Origin: Agromyces aurantiacus | GTDB lineage: Bacteria > Actinomycetota > Actinomycetes > Actinomycetales > Microbacteriaceae | Reading direction: 5' to 3' | DNA length: 64,000 nt | Assembly (NCBI RefSeq): GCF_016907355.1 | Contig: NZ_JAFBBW010000001.1 | Location: 186,001-250,000, forward strand | Made by a program: the position numbers and the translations under genes | Notes under the pieces: model-generated | The model's input: the letters and a program-made list of their open reading frames with translations, nothing else | Told to the model about the DNA's origin: nothing | Databases searched by the model: none | Shown here: positions 23,562 through 32,372 of the stretch, piece after piece | How the letters are laid out: every line of letters begins with the position of its first letter | Numbering within the stretch: position 1 is the stretch's first letter

Positions 23562-24635
23562 ATGCCCGAGCGCTCGCGAACCAGCCCGCGACTGACGATC
23601 GCGACGATCGCCACGGACACGCCCATGGGTGCGCAGGCCTACCAGGAGCAGGTGGCCTCGCGCGCCGCCGCTGCGTTGGCGAGCGTGGACGAGCGGCATT
23701 GGCGGGTCCGCCGCCTCGTCGTGCGGTCGATGCGGTCGAGCCTGCCAGGCAACCGCCGCCTGCCCCTGAGCCGGATCGCGACCGCGCCGGCCGGGGTGCG
23801 CCGCGAACTCGGTCGGGCGCTCTCGCTCGGCGACTCCGTGACCCACCGGATGAACCTCGAGCTGCCGCCGTCACCGCATGGCGACGTCATCACGGTGCAC
23901 GACGTGGTCGCATGGCGGTTCCCCGACGAGTCCGCGCCCGTGCCGGCGGCGATCGAAGAGGCGCGGCGCGCCGCGGCCGTCATCTGCGTGTCGGAGTTCA
24001 GCGCTCGCGAGGCGATGGAGCTGCTCGGGATCCGCGAGCCGCACGTCGTGCACAACGGGGTCGACACGAGGTTCTTCGACGCGGCCCCGCTCGACACCGG
24101 CGGCCGGACGTCGCTCGGGCTGCCGGAGCGTTACGTCCTGCACGCGGGCGGCGCGACGCGTCGCAAGAACTTGGAGGGGCTCGCCGAGGCGTGGCCGCTC
24201 GTGCAGCGCGAGCGGCCCGGTCTCGAGCTCGTGCTCGCCGGCCCGCCGCATCCGCGCCGGACGGCGCTCTTCGAGGGCATGCCGGGCGTCCGGCTCGTCG
24301 GCCGCCTGCCCGACGAGGTGATGCCCGGGCTGGTCGCCGGGGCCGAGGTCGTGGTCGTCCCGTCGCTGTACGAGGGGTTCGGCCTGCCGGCCCTCGAGGC
24401 GATGGCCGCCAACGTCCCGGTCGTGGCCGCGGCGACGAGCTCGCTCCCGGAGGTCGTGGGCGCCGCGGGCATCCTGGTCGAGCCGACGGGGCCGGCCATC
24501 GCCGCCGGCCTGCTGGACGCCACCGGCGGCTCGCAGATGGACGCGATGATCGCCGCGGGCCGTGCGCGGGCGGGCGAGTTCACGTGGGAGCGCTGCGCGG
24601 AGGCGCATGCGCGGGTCTGGGCCTCGCTGGCCTGA
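23562..24635 (+). CDS. Glycosyltransferase, GT4 family (mannosyltransferase-like)
   Basis: A 357-residue GT-B enzyme. The typical series is present: ITVHDVVAWRFPDES, ICVSEFSAREAMELLGI, VVHNGVDTRFF, VLHAGGATRRKNLEGLAEAW, then VVPSLYEGFGLPALEAMAANVPVVAAATSSLPEVVGAAGILV with the E-x7-E motif. This layout is common in WbaZ/mannosyl-like enzymes, but the donor is not certain. The frame is open further upstream; ATG 23562 is chosen for GGAGGG 11 bases before it and for the start of good similarity. Confidence 0.87.
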   Translation: MPERSRTSPRLTIATIATDTPMGAQAYQEQVASRAAAALASVDERHWRVRRLVVRSMRSSLPGNRRLPLSRIATAPAGVRRELGRALSLGDSVTHRMNLELPPSPHGDVITVHDVVAWRFPDESAPVPAAIEEARRAAAVICVSEFSAREAMELLGIREPHVVHNGVDTRFFDAAPLDTGGRTSLGLPERYVLHAGGATRRKNLEGLAEAWPLVQRERPGLELVLAGPPHPRRTALFEGMPGVRLVGRLPDEVMPGLVAGAEVVVVPSLYEGFGLPALEAMAANVPVVAAATSSLPEVVGAAGILVEPTGPAIAAGLLDATGGSQMDAMIAAGRARAGEFTWERCAEAHARVWASLA

Positions 24636-24667
24636 CGCCTGACGCCTGACGCCATACGCCCGACGCC
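24633..24667 (+). repeat. Heptanucleotide tandem repeat at a gene end
   Basis: Five units (TGACGCC three times, ATACGCC, CGACGCC) start at the TGA stop of the glycosyltransferase and fill most of the gap to the convergent gene. The stop codon is therefore repeated in two further frames downstream. Confidence 0.7.
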
Positions 24668-24675
24668 CGGGTGGG

Positions 24676-25581
24676 CTACCCGCGTCCCGCCATCACGCCG
24701 AGCGCACCGATCGGGAAGCGCGGCAGCGGCCCGAGCACCTCCGACAGGCGCGCGATCGACCGCTCGAGGTCGTCGCACGCGCGCCGGACGGTCTCGCTCG
24801 GGGCCGGCGACGCCGACGCGACGAGGTCGCCGAGCGACATCCGCTCGTCGAAGGCGACGAACCGGCTGCGCCCCGGCGTGATCACCGACTCGTAGTCGTG
24901 GAACTTGAACGGCCCGCCGCTGAGCGGCGGTTCGAGCATCGTCCAGACGGCGGGGATCCCGTACGCGTCGGCGGTCACGAGCCCGTGCAGCGAGGTGGTG
25001 ACGACGGCGTCGGCCGACGCGATCTCGCGGACGGCGCGCGCCGCGGGCTGGTGCACGTCGACGACGCGCACGCGGACACCCTGGGACTGAGCCAGCGACA
25101 TGAACGCCTCGTGGCGACGGTGATGCCCGTGCGGAACGAGCACGACGTCCCACTGCGCCCGAGGACGCGCGAGTCGACGCCCGACGAGGATGCCCGGGTC
25201 GCCGAGCGCCACGTCGTCGGGCGCGCCGATGAGCTCCCGGGTCAGGTGCCCGCGGACGGCGAGCACCTTCGCGCGCGGAAGGGGGTGCGGCTCGCCGTAC
25301 ATGAGCCCGCTGCCCCAGATCGCGCCGTCGAAGTCCTCCGGGAGGAACTCGAGGATGCTGCCGACCCCCGACAGTCGCGCCTGCGACGCCACCCGGTGCA
25401 CGGGCGCGATCCCGTACTCGGGCAGGATCCACGGGGTCAGGTCGTCGCCGAAGTTCGGGTGGCCGTCCCACCACGTCGCGGGCACGACGACCCCGCCGCG
25501 CCACATCGTGGGGCGCGTGGCCGCGGCCGCGAGGCGTCGCAGCTGGCGCAGGCGGCGGCGGCCGGTGTTCGAGTAGGTCAT
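24676..25581 (-). CDS. Polysaccharide pyruvyl transferase family protein
   Basis: A 301-residue protein of the PS_pyruv_trans family, which adds pyruvate ketals to sugar residues of surface glycans using phosphoenolpyruvate. Typical segments are WWDGHPNFGDDLTPWIL near the N-terminus, GSILEFLPEDFDGAIWGSGLMYG, LAVRGHLTRELIG with LGDPGILV, and the late VVTTSLHGLVTADAYGIPAVW. The ATG at 25581 overlaps the stop of the upstream glycosyltransferase (25578). A second family member lies at 32373-33506. Confidence 0.85.
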   Translation of the reverse strand: MTYSNTGRRRLRQLRRLAAAATRPTMWRGGVVVPATWWDGHPNFGDDLTPWILPEYGIAPVHRVASQARLSGVGSILEFLPEDFDGAIWGSGLMYGEPHPLPRAKVLAVRGHLTRELIGAPDDVALGDPGILVGRRLARPRAQWDVVLVPHGHHRRHEAFMSLAQSQGVRVRVVDVHQPAARAVREIASADAVVTTSLHGLVTADAYGIPAVWTMLEPPLSGGPFKFHDYESVITPGRSRFVAFDERMSLGDLVASASPAPSETVRRACDDLERSIARLSEVLGPLPRFPIGALGVMAGRG

Positions 25582-26801
25582 CTCGACCCCACTTCGCGGG
25601 GGCCGGCGGGAACGCGGTTCGACCCGCGGCCCCGGGCGAGCACGCGCTCGTAGCAAGCGAGGTACGCTGCGGCCACGCGGTGCCACGTGTACTCGGCCAC
25701 TCGGCTGCGTCCGGCGCTGGCCAGTCTGGCCCGCAAGTCGCCGTCGGCGACCACCCGACGGAGGGCGTCGGCCGACGCCTCCGCGTCGAGCGGGTCGACG
25801 AGCACGCCGTCGACCCCGTCGCGGACGAACCCGGCGGCGCCGCCGCGGCTGGTCATGACGAGCGCGGCGCCGCTGCGCCACGCCTCGAGGGCGACGATGC
25901 CGAAGGCCTCGACCCGGCTCGGCACGATCACCGCAATCGATCCGGCCATCGCGTCGGCCACCGTGGCCGGGTCGAGTCGGCCGGCCATCAGCACGCGGTC
26001 GTCGAGGGCCTCCGACCGGATCAGCGCCTCGAGCGCGGGCCGCTCGGGGCCGTCGCCCGCGATCACGAGCCGGAGGTCGGGATCGAGCCCGGCCCGGGCG
26101 AACGTCTCGACGAGCAGGTCGAACCCCTTGATCCGGCCGAGCCGGCCGACGCCGAGCACGTAGCGCCCCTCGAAGGGCGTCCGCTGCCCGCTGCCCTGAA
26201 GCGTCAGGTCGACGCCGTTCGGCACGACTTCACCGCCCACGAGGCCGAAGTCCGCGCGAAGGCGCTCGAGCACGAACTCGGACGGCGCCGTCACGGCGGC
26301 CGCCGCCCGCAACGCGCGGCGCAGCGAGACGCGCAGCACCGTCGACCGCTCGAAGACCGCGGTGTCGTCGGCGACCGTCTCGCCGTGCGAGGTGACGACG
26401 AGCGGAAGCCGGAACCGTCGGTGGAGGGCGAGCGCGTACACGCCGTTCGGGCCGAAGCAGTGCACGTGCAGCAGGTCGGGCCGGAACGCGCGGACCGCCG
26501 ACGTCCAGGCGCGCCACGCCGGTGGAAGGGCTACGAGGAAGCGTCCGACTCCCCCGACCGAGCCCGAGGGCAGCGGCGTGGGCAGGTACCGGACGGTCAC
26601 GCCCTCGATCTCGCGCACGCCCGGTCCGGTTCCGCGATCGACGGTCCAGACCTCGACGGCATCGCCCGCCTCGGCCAGTTCGCGCGCGACCTGGCGCACG
26701 TGCTCCTCGACACCGCCGACGTGCGGCGCGTACGACGAGGCGACGAGGGCGACGCGGTGCCGAGCGCGCGCCGGCGTGCCGTCCGGACCTCCGCCGGGCA
26801 T
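25578..26801 (-). CDS. Glycosyltransferase, GT4 family
   Basis: A 407-residue GT-B enzyme. The N-terminal VALVASSYAPHVGGVEEHVRQVARELAEAGD is classical, as are HVHCFGPNGVYALAL, VVPNGVDLTL, VLGVGRLGRIKGFDLLVETF and VPSRVEAFGIVALEAWRSGAALVMTSRGG. I choose ATG 26801 because GGAGGG lies just upstream; a GTG at 26813 would add four residues. It begins 15 bases after the stop of the tyrosine kinase gene and overlaps the pyruvyl transferase downstream, so the three form an operon. Confidence 0.87.
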   Translation of the reverse strand: MPGGGPDGTPARARHRVALVASSYAPHVGGVEEHVRQVARELAEAGDAVEVWTVDRGTGPGVREIEGVTVRYLPTPLPSGSVGGVGRFLVALPPAWRAWTSAVRAFRPDLLHVHCFGPNGVYALALHRRFRLPLVVTSHGETVADDTAVFERSTVLRVSLRRALRAAAAVTAPSEFVLERLRADFGLVGGEVVPNGVDLTLQGSGQRTPFEGRYVLGVGRLGRIKGFDLLVETFARAGLDPDLRLVIAGDGPERPALEALIRSEALDDRVLMAGRLDPATVADAMAGSIAVIVPSRVEAFGIVALEAWRSGAALVMTSRGGAAGFVRDGVDGVLVDPLDAEASADALRRVVADGDLRARLASAGRSRVAEYTWHRVAAAYLACYERVLARGRGSNRVPAGPREVGSR

Positions 26802-26816
26802 CGAACCCTCCACGCG

Positions 26817-28328
26817 TCAGCCGCGTCGGCCGCCGCGACGGCCCGGACCCGAGCCCGGGACGAGCTCGGTCTCCTCGGCCTGCGCGGGGGCCTCGGGTGC
26901 CGCGACGGTCTCGACCGCGGGCGTCACCTCGGCGGCCGGCGCCGTGTAGTCGTGGCGGTACTCGTACGAGTAGGTGGCGGCGTCGGCGCCCTTGAGCGGC
27001 GACTTGTTGAGCACGACGCCGAGCGCGCGCCCGCGGGCCTTCTGCAGCGTGTTCAGCGCCTTGTCGAGCAGGTCGTAGGTCGTCTTGCCGAGCGTGACCA
27101 CGACGAGCGCGCCGTCGGCCTGGTGCGTGAGCACCGCGCCATCCGTCACCGGCAGCAGCGGCGGCGCGTCGATGATGACCGTCGCGTGCTTCGTGAGGTC
27201 GGCGATCAGCGTGTGCATGCGCTCGGAGCCGAGCACCTCGCTCGGGTTCGGGGGCACGCTGCCGGCCGCGAGCACGAGCAGGTTGTTCGACTTCGGCGTG
27301 CGCTGGAGGACCTCGGAGAGCGCGGCCCGACCGGCGAGCACGTCGCTGAGGCCCGCGCCACCCGGCAGGCCCATGGTCTTCGCGACCATCGAACGGCGCA
27401 GGTCGCCGTCGACGAGCACGACCGTGCTGCCCGCCGCGGCGAGCGTGAGTGCCAGGTTGCACGCGATGGTCGACTTGCCGTCGCCCGGGAGCGGGCTCGT
27501 GACGACGATGGTCTTCGGCGGGTGGTCGACATCCATGAACTGGAGGTTCGTGCGCAACGACCGCAACGCCTCGGAGACGGCGAAGGTGCCGTTCTTGCCC
27601 GTGCTGTTCGCGGCCGACGAGTCGACGATCCGGTCGCCCGCGTCGAGGCCGGCCACCCACGGGATGGTGCCCACGACCGCGACGCCGGTCTTCTGCTCGA
27701 CGTCTTCGGCGGAGCGGATGCGGCGGTCGGCCGCCGTGCGGATCATCGCGAAGGCGATGCCGAAGCCGAGCCCCAGCACGCCGCCGATCAGGATCGCCGT
27801 CTGCACGTCGGGGAAGGCCGGCTGCGACGGCACCGACGCCGATTCGCGCGAGATCACGGTGACCGGGGCGTCGCCCGTGGCGCTGCTGTCGGCCTCGAGC
27901 TCGTCGACGACCGTCTTCATCGAACGCAGCCACGCCTCGGCGAGCTCCTTCGCGCCCTTCGCCGTGTTGGCCTCGGCCGTCACGGTCAGGATGGCGGTGC
28001 CGGTCGGGTTGGTGACCGTCACCCGGTTCACCAGTTGCTCGGGATTGGTGTCGAGCCCGAGATCGTCGATCACCCCGTCGGCGACATCGGTCCAACCGGC
28101 GATGACCAGATACGAGGGCACGCGCGACCGCGCGAGGCTGTCGCCGAGCGAGGCGGTGCTGACCGCCTCACCCAGACCGGTGGACTGCACGAGCCCGCTC
28201 GCGCTCGCCACGTACACCGGCGTCTGGAGGAGCGTCCAGCCGTAGCCGGCCGCCGCGCCGACGACGGTCATCAGCAGGATCGCGATCCAATGCCGACGCA
28301 GGCCGCGGAGGTAGTCGCGCAGTTCCAT
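26817..28328 (-). CDS. Polysaccharide chain-length regulator / BY-type tyrosine kinase (Wzc/CpsCD-like)
   Basis: 503 residues. The N-terminal Wzz domain has two membrane segments (HWIAILLMTVVGAAAGYGWTLL and a second near residue 175, AILIGGVLGLGFGIAFAMI). The cytoplasmic kinase domain has Walker A SPLPGDGKST, Walker A' VVLVDGDLRR and Walker B VIIDAPPLL. The C-terminus carries a Tyr cluster (YSYEYRHDY), the usual autophosphorylation site. It controls polymerisation and export of the glycan and is the expected target of the phosphatase at 13884-14615. ATG 28328 is preceded by GGAGGTG. Confidence 0.92.
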   Translation of the reverse strand: MELRDYLRGLRRHWIAILLMTVVGAAAGYGWTLLQTPVYVASASGLVQSTGLGEAVSTASLGDSLARSRVPSYLVIAGWTDVADGVIDDLGLDTNPEQLVNRVTVTNPTGTAILTVTAEANTAKGAKELAEAWLRSMKTVVDELEADSSATGDAPVTVISRESASVPSQPAFPDVQTAILIGGVLGLGFGIAFAMIRTAADRRIRSAEDVEQKTGVAVVGTIPWVAGLDAGDRIVDSSAANSTGKNGTFAVSEALRSLRTNLQFMDVDHPPKTIVVTSPLPGDGKSTIACNLALTLAAAGSTVVLVDGDLRRSMVAKTMGLPGGAGLSDVLAGRAALSEVLQRTPKSNNLLVLAAGSVPPNPSEVLGSERMHTLIADLTKHATVIIDAPPLLPVTDGAVLTHQADGALVVVTLGKTTYDLLDKALNTLQKARGRALGVVLNKSPLKGADAATYSYEYRHDYTAPAAEVTPAVETVAAPEAPAQAEETELVPGSGPGRRGGRRG

Positions 28329-28384
28329 GGACACCTCCGTGTCGTGCCGCCGTCCGATCCGCGGCGCGGTGGACCATGAACGAG

Positions 28385-28390
28385 TAGGGT
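28385..28390 (+). promoter_or_regulatory. -10 box giving a near-leaderless transcript
   Basis: TAGGGT lies seven bases before the ATG at 28398. With a normal -10 to start-site distance, transcription would begin at or next to the start codon. No Shine-Dalgarno sequence is present. Confidence 0.45.
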
Positions 28391-28397
28391 CCATGGT

Positions 28398-29552
28398 ATG
28401 CCAACCACCTTCGACGTGCGCGCGCTCGAGTCCGTGATCCGCGTGGAGCTCGACGACTCAGTGCCCGAAGCCGACCGTGAGCGCATGCGCGCCGAATGGG
28501 TCGACGTCATCGAGCAGGATGCCGCGCAGCCGGACGTCACCGTCGTCGGGGCCCTGCGCGAACTCCCCCACAGCACCGAGATGTCGGTCCGCGTGGTCTC
28601 GACCGGTTCGGCGGAACGGCTCGGTTCGCTGCTCGCGAGCGAGGTGACGCTCGCGGCGATCGGCGAGCTCAGCGGTTCGGCGCTCATGCTGCACGCCGGT
28701 GCCGTCGCGCTCGACGACGGCCGGGTGATCGCCCTCGTCGGGCCGTCCGGGCGCGGGAAGACGACCGCCACGCAGGCCCTCGCCCGCGAGCTGGGGTACG
28801 TGACCGACGAGACGCTGGCGTTCTCCGCCGACGGCGCGGTCGTGCCGTTCCGCAAGCCGCTCTCGATCGGGCAGCACCCCGACGCGAAGACGCAGGTGCC
28901 GGCATCCGAGTTCGGCCTGCGCGACCTCCCGGCAGCGCCCTTGGAGCTCGCCGCCATGGTGGTGCTCGATCGCCGCGAGGGCATCGACGCTCCGTATGTC
29001 GAGCATGTGCCGCTGCTCGAGGCGCTCGAGGAGATCGTGCCGCAGACGAGCTACCTCTCTTCCCTTCCACGGCCGCTGCGCACGCTCGTCACGGCCATCC
29101 TCTCGACGGGTGGCGTGCGTCGCGTGGTCTACTCCGAGGCCGACACGCTCCCCGCACTGATCGACGACGTGCTCGCGACCACCGCCTTCGAGTCGCCCCA
29201 GCTCGTCGACATCGGCGTGTCGACCAAGGACTGCGACTGCGCGAGCAAGCTCTCGCCGTTCGAGACGGTCGAGACCCCAGAGGCCGACGCGGCGACGCTC
29301 TACCGCCGCGCGAACTACCGTGACGCGCTGACCGTCGACGACTCGCTGGTCGTGCTGAGCGGCAACCGGGTGAGCGTGCTCGAGGGCCTGGGTCCGGTGC
29401 TGTGGTTCGCCGCCGAGGACGCCACCGAGGCCGAGCTCACCGACGCGGCCCTGCGCGAGATGCCGGCGCCGCCGGAGCACATCGACCCAGCCGAGGTGGT
29501 CTCCGCGACGGTCGGCGAGCTGATTCAGGCCGAGCTGCTCACCCGAGCCTGA
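28398..29552 (+). CDS. HPr-kinase-like ATPase with a C-terminal PqqD-like region
   Basis: 384 residues. The first ~280 resemble the HPrK/P-like kinase fold found in biosynthetic loci: HAGAVALDDGRVIALVGPSGRGKTTATQALAREL with P-loop G115-PSGRGKT-T122, then GYVTDETLAFSADGAVVPFRKPLSI. The C-terminal ~95 residues (YRRANYRDALTVDDSLVVLSGNRVSVLEGLGPVLW) look like a PqqD-type winged helix that binds peptides. Two cysteines (CDCAS, residues ~278-280) separate the parts. Its target is unknown. No HPr gene is nearby, so a role in modifying a peptide or protein of this locus is more likely than sugar-uptake control. It overlaps the convergent polymerase gene by 14 bases. Confidence 0.75.
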   Translation: MPTTFDVRALESVIRVELDDSVPEADRERMRAEWVDVIEQDAAQPDVTVVGALRELPHSTEMSVRVVSTGSAERLGSLLASEVTLAAIGELSGSALMLHAGAVALDDGRVIALVGPSGRGKTTATQALARELGYVTDETLAFSADGAVVPFRKPLSIGQHPDAKTQVPASEFGLRDLPAAPLELAAMVVLDRREGIDAPYVEHVPLLEALEEIVPQTSYLSSLPRPLRTLVTAILSTGGVRRVVYSEADTLPALIDDVLATTAFESPQLVDIGVSTKDCDCASKLSPFETVETPEADAATLYRRANYRDALTVDDSLVVLSGNRVSVLEGLGPVLWFAAEDATEAELTDAALREMPAPPEHIDPAEVVSATVGELIQAELLTRA

Positions 29553-30912
29553 TCGGTGCGGTCGGCCGGCCCGCGCGCAGCGGCGGGCCGATCGCCGCCT
29601 CGGCGTTCGCGCGTTCCTCGCGCGCCATCGCGCCGATGCAGATGCCGGCGACGACGAACGGGATCGACACCTGGGCCGCCACCCAGAACAGGTCGAACTG
29701 CGCCTGCACGAACCGGCTCAGGACGATCGCGAAGGCGAGCGTGCCGTACCGCGGGTCCATGTGCCAGAGCACGAGCAGGATGCCGATGCACATGACGGCG
29801 AAGCCGATGAGTCCGACCACGCCCGAGCTGGCGAGCACCTCGAGCTCGCCCTGCGGCGGCTGGTAGCCGAGGTTGCCGGGCTGGTACCAGTAGCGCAGGC
29901 CATGCCCGAAGACGGGCGATTCGCGCCAGAAGCGGTAGACCTCGCGGAACCAGTCGAGCCGCTGGAACACCGAGTTGTGCTGATTCTGCGACTGGACCTG
30001 GTCGACCACCATGGAGATGATCAGCCACGCGGCGGGGATCAGCAGCACTGCGATGAGGTAGCGGGAGCGACGTGACGTGCTGCGCCGGATGACCGCCACG
30101 ATGACCGCCGCCATCAGGCCGATCAGCGCCTGCCGGGACTGCGAGACCAGCAGGCCGGCGATCAGCAGCCAGAACGCCAGCCGTGACCACCCGCGCGTCC
30201 ACCCGACCCAATCGGGGTTCAGGAACGCGATGATCGCGCCGAAGGCGAAGACCGTGCCGACGAAGTTCTTGTGCATCGGGATCGGCCACGACGGCGCGGC
30301 CGGTCCGAAGTTGCCCGCGAGGTACTGCGTGGCTGCGTCGATCAGCGTGAGCACGGCGATCACGCACGCGGTGAACACGATGAGCGAGAGCGCAGTGCGA
30401 GCGAATCCGGCCGCACCGAGCGCCCACCCGACGATGAGCGCACCCGAGACGAGGAGCCATGCGTGGAACCACTCCATCGTGTTGGCCAGGTACGGGTTGA
30501 CGAGCAACGTGAAGAACGTCGCGAACTGGTACACGAGGTTCAGCACGAGCAACTGCCGCAGGGATCGGCTGTAGGGCCGCTCGCCGAGCAGCACGGCCGC
30601 GCCGAACGCCGCGGCGAGCGCAGCATCCGACACCGACAGGTCGGCGCCGCCGACGCCGATGCGCTGCGAGATCAGCAGCCCCGGCACCGAGAACAGCACG
30701 ATCGCCAGCGGCTTCGAACCGGTGAGGGCCGCCGCGACGACGAAGGCGGCGAGCACGACCGCGAGCATCGCGCCGCCCTGCGACCCACGCTCGAGGAGCA
30801 GGTAGGTGGCAGTGACCGCACCGAATGCCATCAGCACCCAGCGCCATGCGCCTGCCCACCAGTCGACGACCCGGTGGTGCCGGATCGCCCGGCGCTCGCT
30901 CGTCGAACTCAT
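29539..30912 (-). CDS. O-antigen polymerase/ligase-like membrane protein (Wzy_C family)
   Basis: 457 residues with about 12 hydrophobic segments, for example VLMAFGAVTATYLLL, MLAVVLAAFVVAAALTG and LIAVLLIPAAWLIISMV. The large extracytoplasmic loop carries the family signature: RLDWFREVYRFWRESPVFGHGLRYW, then NLGYQPPQGELEVLASSGVVGLIGF. Such proteins polymerise or ligate lipid-linked repeat units outside the membrane. It is the only candidate Wzy or ligase in the window. It is convergent with the HPr-kinase-like gene. Confidence 0.85.
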   Translation of the reverse strand: MSSTSERRAIRHHRVVDWWAGAWRWVLMAFGAVTATYLLLERGSQGGAMLAVVLAAFVVAAALTGSKPLAIVLFSVPGLLISQRIGVGGADLSVSDAALAAAFGAAVLLGERPYSRSLRQLLVLNLVYQFATFFTLLVNPYLANTMEWFHAWLLVSGALIVGWALGAAGFARTALSLIVFTACVIAVLTLIDAATQYLAGNFGPAAPSWPIPMHKNFVGTVFAFGAIIAFLNPDWVGWTRGWSRLAFWLLIAGLLVSQSRQALIGLMAAVIVAVIRRSTSRRSRYLIAVLLIPAAWLIISMVVDQVQSQNQHNSVFQRLDWFREVYRFWRESPVFGHGLRYWYQPGNLGYQPPQGELEVLASSGVVGLIGFAVMCIGILLVLWHMDPRYGTLAFAIVLSRFVQAQFDLFWVAAQVSIPFVVAGICIGAMAREERANAEAAIGPPLRAGRPTAPIRLG

Positions 30913-30982
30913 GCCCGGTCCTTCGCTGAAATCGCCTCAAGTATCGCAGGTCGTCCAGCCGACCCAGGAGGTCGGTCCCGAT

Positions 30983-30988
30983 TAGTCT
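30983..30988 (+). promoter_or_regulatory. -10 box giving a near-leaderless transcript
   Basis: TAGTCT lies six bases before the ATG at 30995, without a ribosome-binding sequence. It faces away from the polymerase gene in the 82-base divergent gap. Confidence 0.5.
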
Positions 30989-30994
30989 GGCCCG

Positions 30995-32368
30995 ATGGCA
31001 CACACGATCAGCGACGTGGTCGCGCGCGGCATGTGCGTCGGCTGCGGGGGCTGCGCCATCCGCACCGGCGGCGCGATCCCCGTCCGCCTCGATCGCTACG
31101 GGATGTTCCAGGCCGACCTCACGGCCGCCGACCCCGAGCAGCTCGAGGCCGCCGATCGGGTGTGCCCGTTCTCCGACTCGTCGCCTGATGAGGACCAGGT
31201 GTCCGAGGCGCACTACGCCGAGCTGCCGACCCATCCCCGCATCGGGAGGTACCGATCGGTCTACGCGGGCCGCGTGGTGGACGACGACCGCATCGTGGGC
31301 AGCAGCTCCGGCGGACTCACCTCGTGGTTCCTCGGCGAACTGCTCGACCGGTCCCTCGTCGACGGGGTGATCCACGTCGGCAAGGGCGAGGGATCCGAGC
31401 TGTTCCGCTACACGGTGTCGCGCACCAGCGGAGACCTCCTGGCCGACCGCAAGTCGATGTACGCCTCGACCACCCTCGACGAGGTGGTCCGCGAGGTCCG
31501 TGGCGACGGGCGCACGTATGCGGTCGTCGGCGTGCCGTGCTTCATCACGGCCGTCCGGCACCTCGAACGCGAGGACGAGGTGCTCCGCCGCCAGTTCACC
31601 TGGCATGTCGGGCTGGTCTGCGGCCACCTCAAGAGCCGGTTCTTCGCCGAGTCGCTCGCGTGGCAGGCGGGCGTGCGGCCCGACGAACTCGAGGGCATCG
31701 ATTTCCGCGTCAAGAACCCGGCCCGACGTTCCTACTCGTACGACTACCTGGCACGGGGCCGCGGCGGCCGTGCGCGTCTGCGGCGCACCCTGTCGGCGAT
31801 CGACGGCAGCTGGGGTTACGGCGCCTTCCAACCCGGGGCGTGCAATTTCTGCGACGACGTGTTCGCCGAGACCGCCGACGTCGTCTTCGGGGACGCCTGG
31901 CTTCCGCAGTACACCGAGGACTGGCAGGGGACGAACGTGCTCGTCACGCGCGCGGCCGAGGCCGACCGGATCCTCGGCGATGGCGTCCGGGACGGCGCCA
32001 TCCGCCTCGAGCCGCTGACGACCGACCTCGCGGCGCAGTCGCAGGCGGGCAACTTCCGTCATCGGCGCGACGGACTCCGGGTCCGTCTGGCCGACGACCT
32101 CGCCGACGGGCTCAGCGTGCCGCGCAAGCGCGTCTCCCCCGGCTACGACGGGGTGTCCTCCCAGCGCATCGCCCTCATCCGGCAGCGCCGCGCCATGTCG
32201 GAACTCTCGTTCGCCGCGTTCCTCGACGCCAGGACGAGCGGACGGCTCTCGGCCTACACCGCGCCCATGCGCGCCGCGATCCGCCGCTACCGACGGATCG
32301 AGTCGGAGGGCAAGAGCCTCCCGACGCGCGCCCGGGAGGCCCTCCGATCGGTCCTGAGGCGCGGCTGA
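30995..32368 (+). CDS. Coenzyme F420 hydrogenase beta-like (FrhB family) iron-sulfur protein of a polysaccharide locus
   Basis: 457 residues. The N-terminus has ferredoxin-like cysteines C14-x2-C17-x2-C20 (GMCVGCGGCAIRTGG) and a later VCPF. The central FrhB domain shows GSSSGGLTSWFL, KSMYASTTLDEVVREVRGDGRTYAVVGVPCFITAVRHL and HVGLVCGHLKS. A further ACNFCDDVFAETADVVFGDAW carries two cysteines. Members of this family occur in glycan clusters beside pyruvyl transferases, as here. They are thought to act as flavin/iron-sulfur reductases, but the substrate is not known. Start ATG 30995; the transcript is probably near-leaderless. Confidence 0.83.
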   Translation: MAHTISDVVARGMCVGCGGCAIRTGGAIPVRLDRYGMFQADLTAADPEQLEAADRVCPFSDSSPDEDQVSEAHYAELPTHPRIGRYRSVYAGRVVDDDRIVGSSSGGLTSWFLGELLDRSLVDGVIHVGKGEGSELFRYTVSRTSGDLLADRKSMYASTTLDEVVREVRGDGRTYAVVGVPCFITAVRHLEREDEVLRRQFTWHVGLVCGHLKSRFFAESLAWQAGVRPDELEGIDFRVKNPARRSYSYDYLARGRGGRARLRRTLSAIDGSWGYGAFQPGACNFCDDVFAETADVVFGDAWLPQYTEDWQGTNVLVTRAAEADRILGDGVRDGAIRLEPLTTDLAAQSQAGNFRHRRDGLRVRLADDLADGLSVPRKRVSPGYDGVSSQRIALIRQRRAMSELSFAAFLDARTSGRLSAYTAPMRAAIRRYRRIESEGKSLPTRAREALRSVLRRG

Positions 32369-32372
32369 TCCC

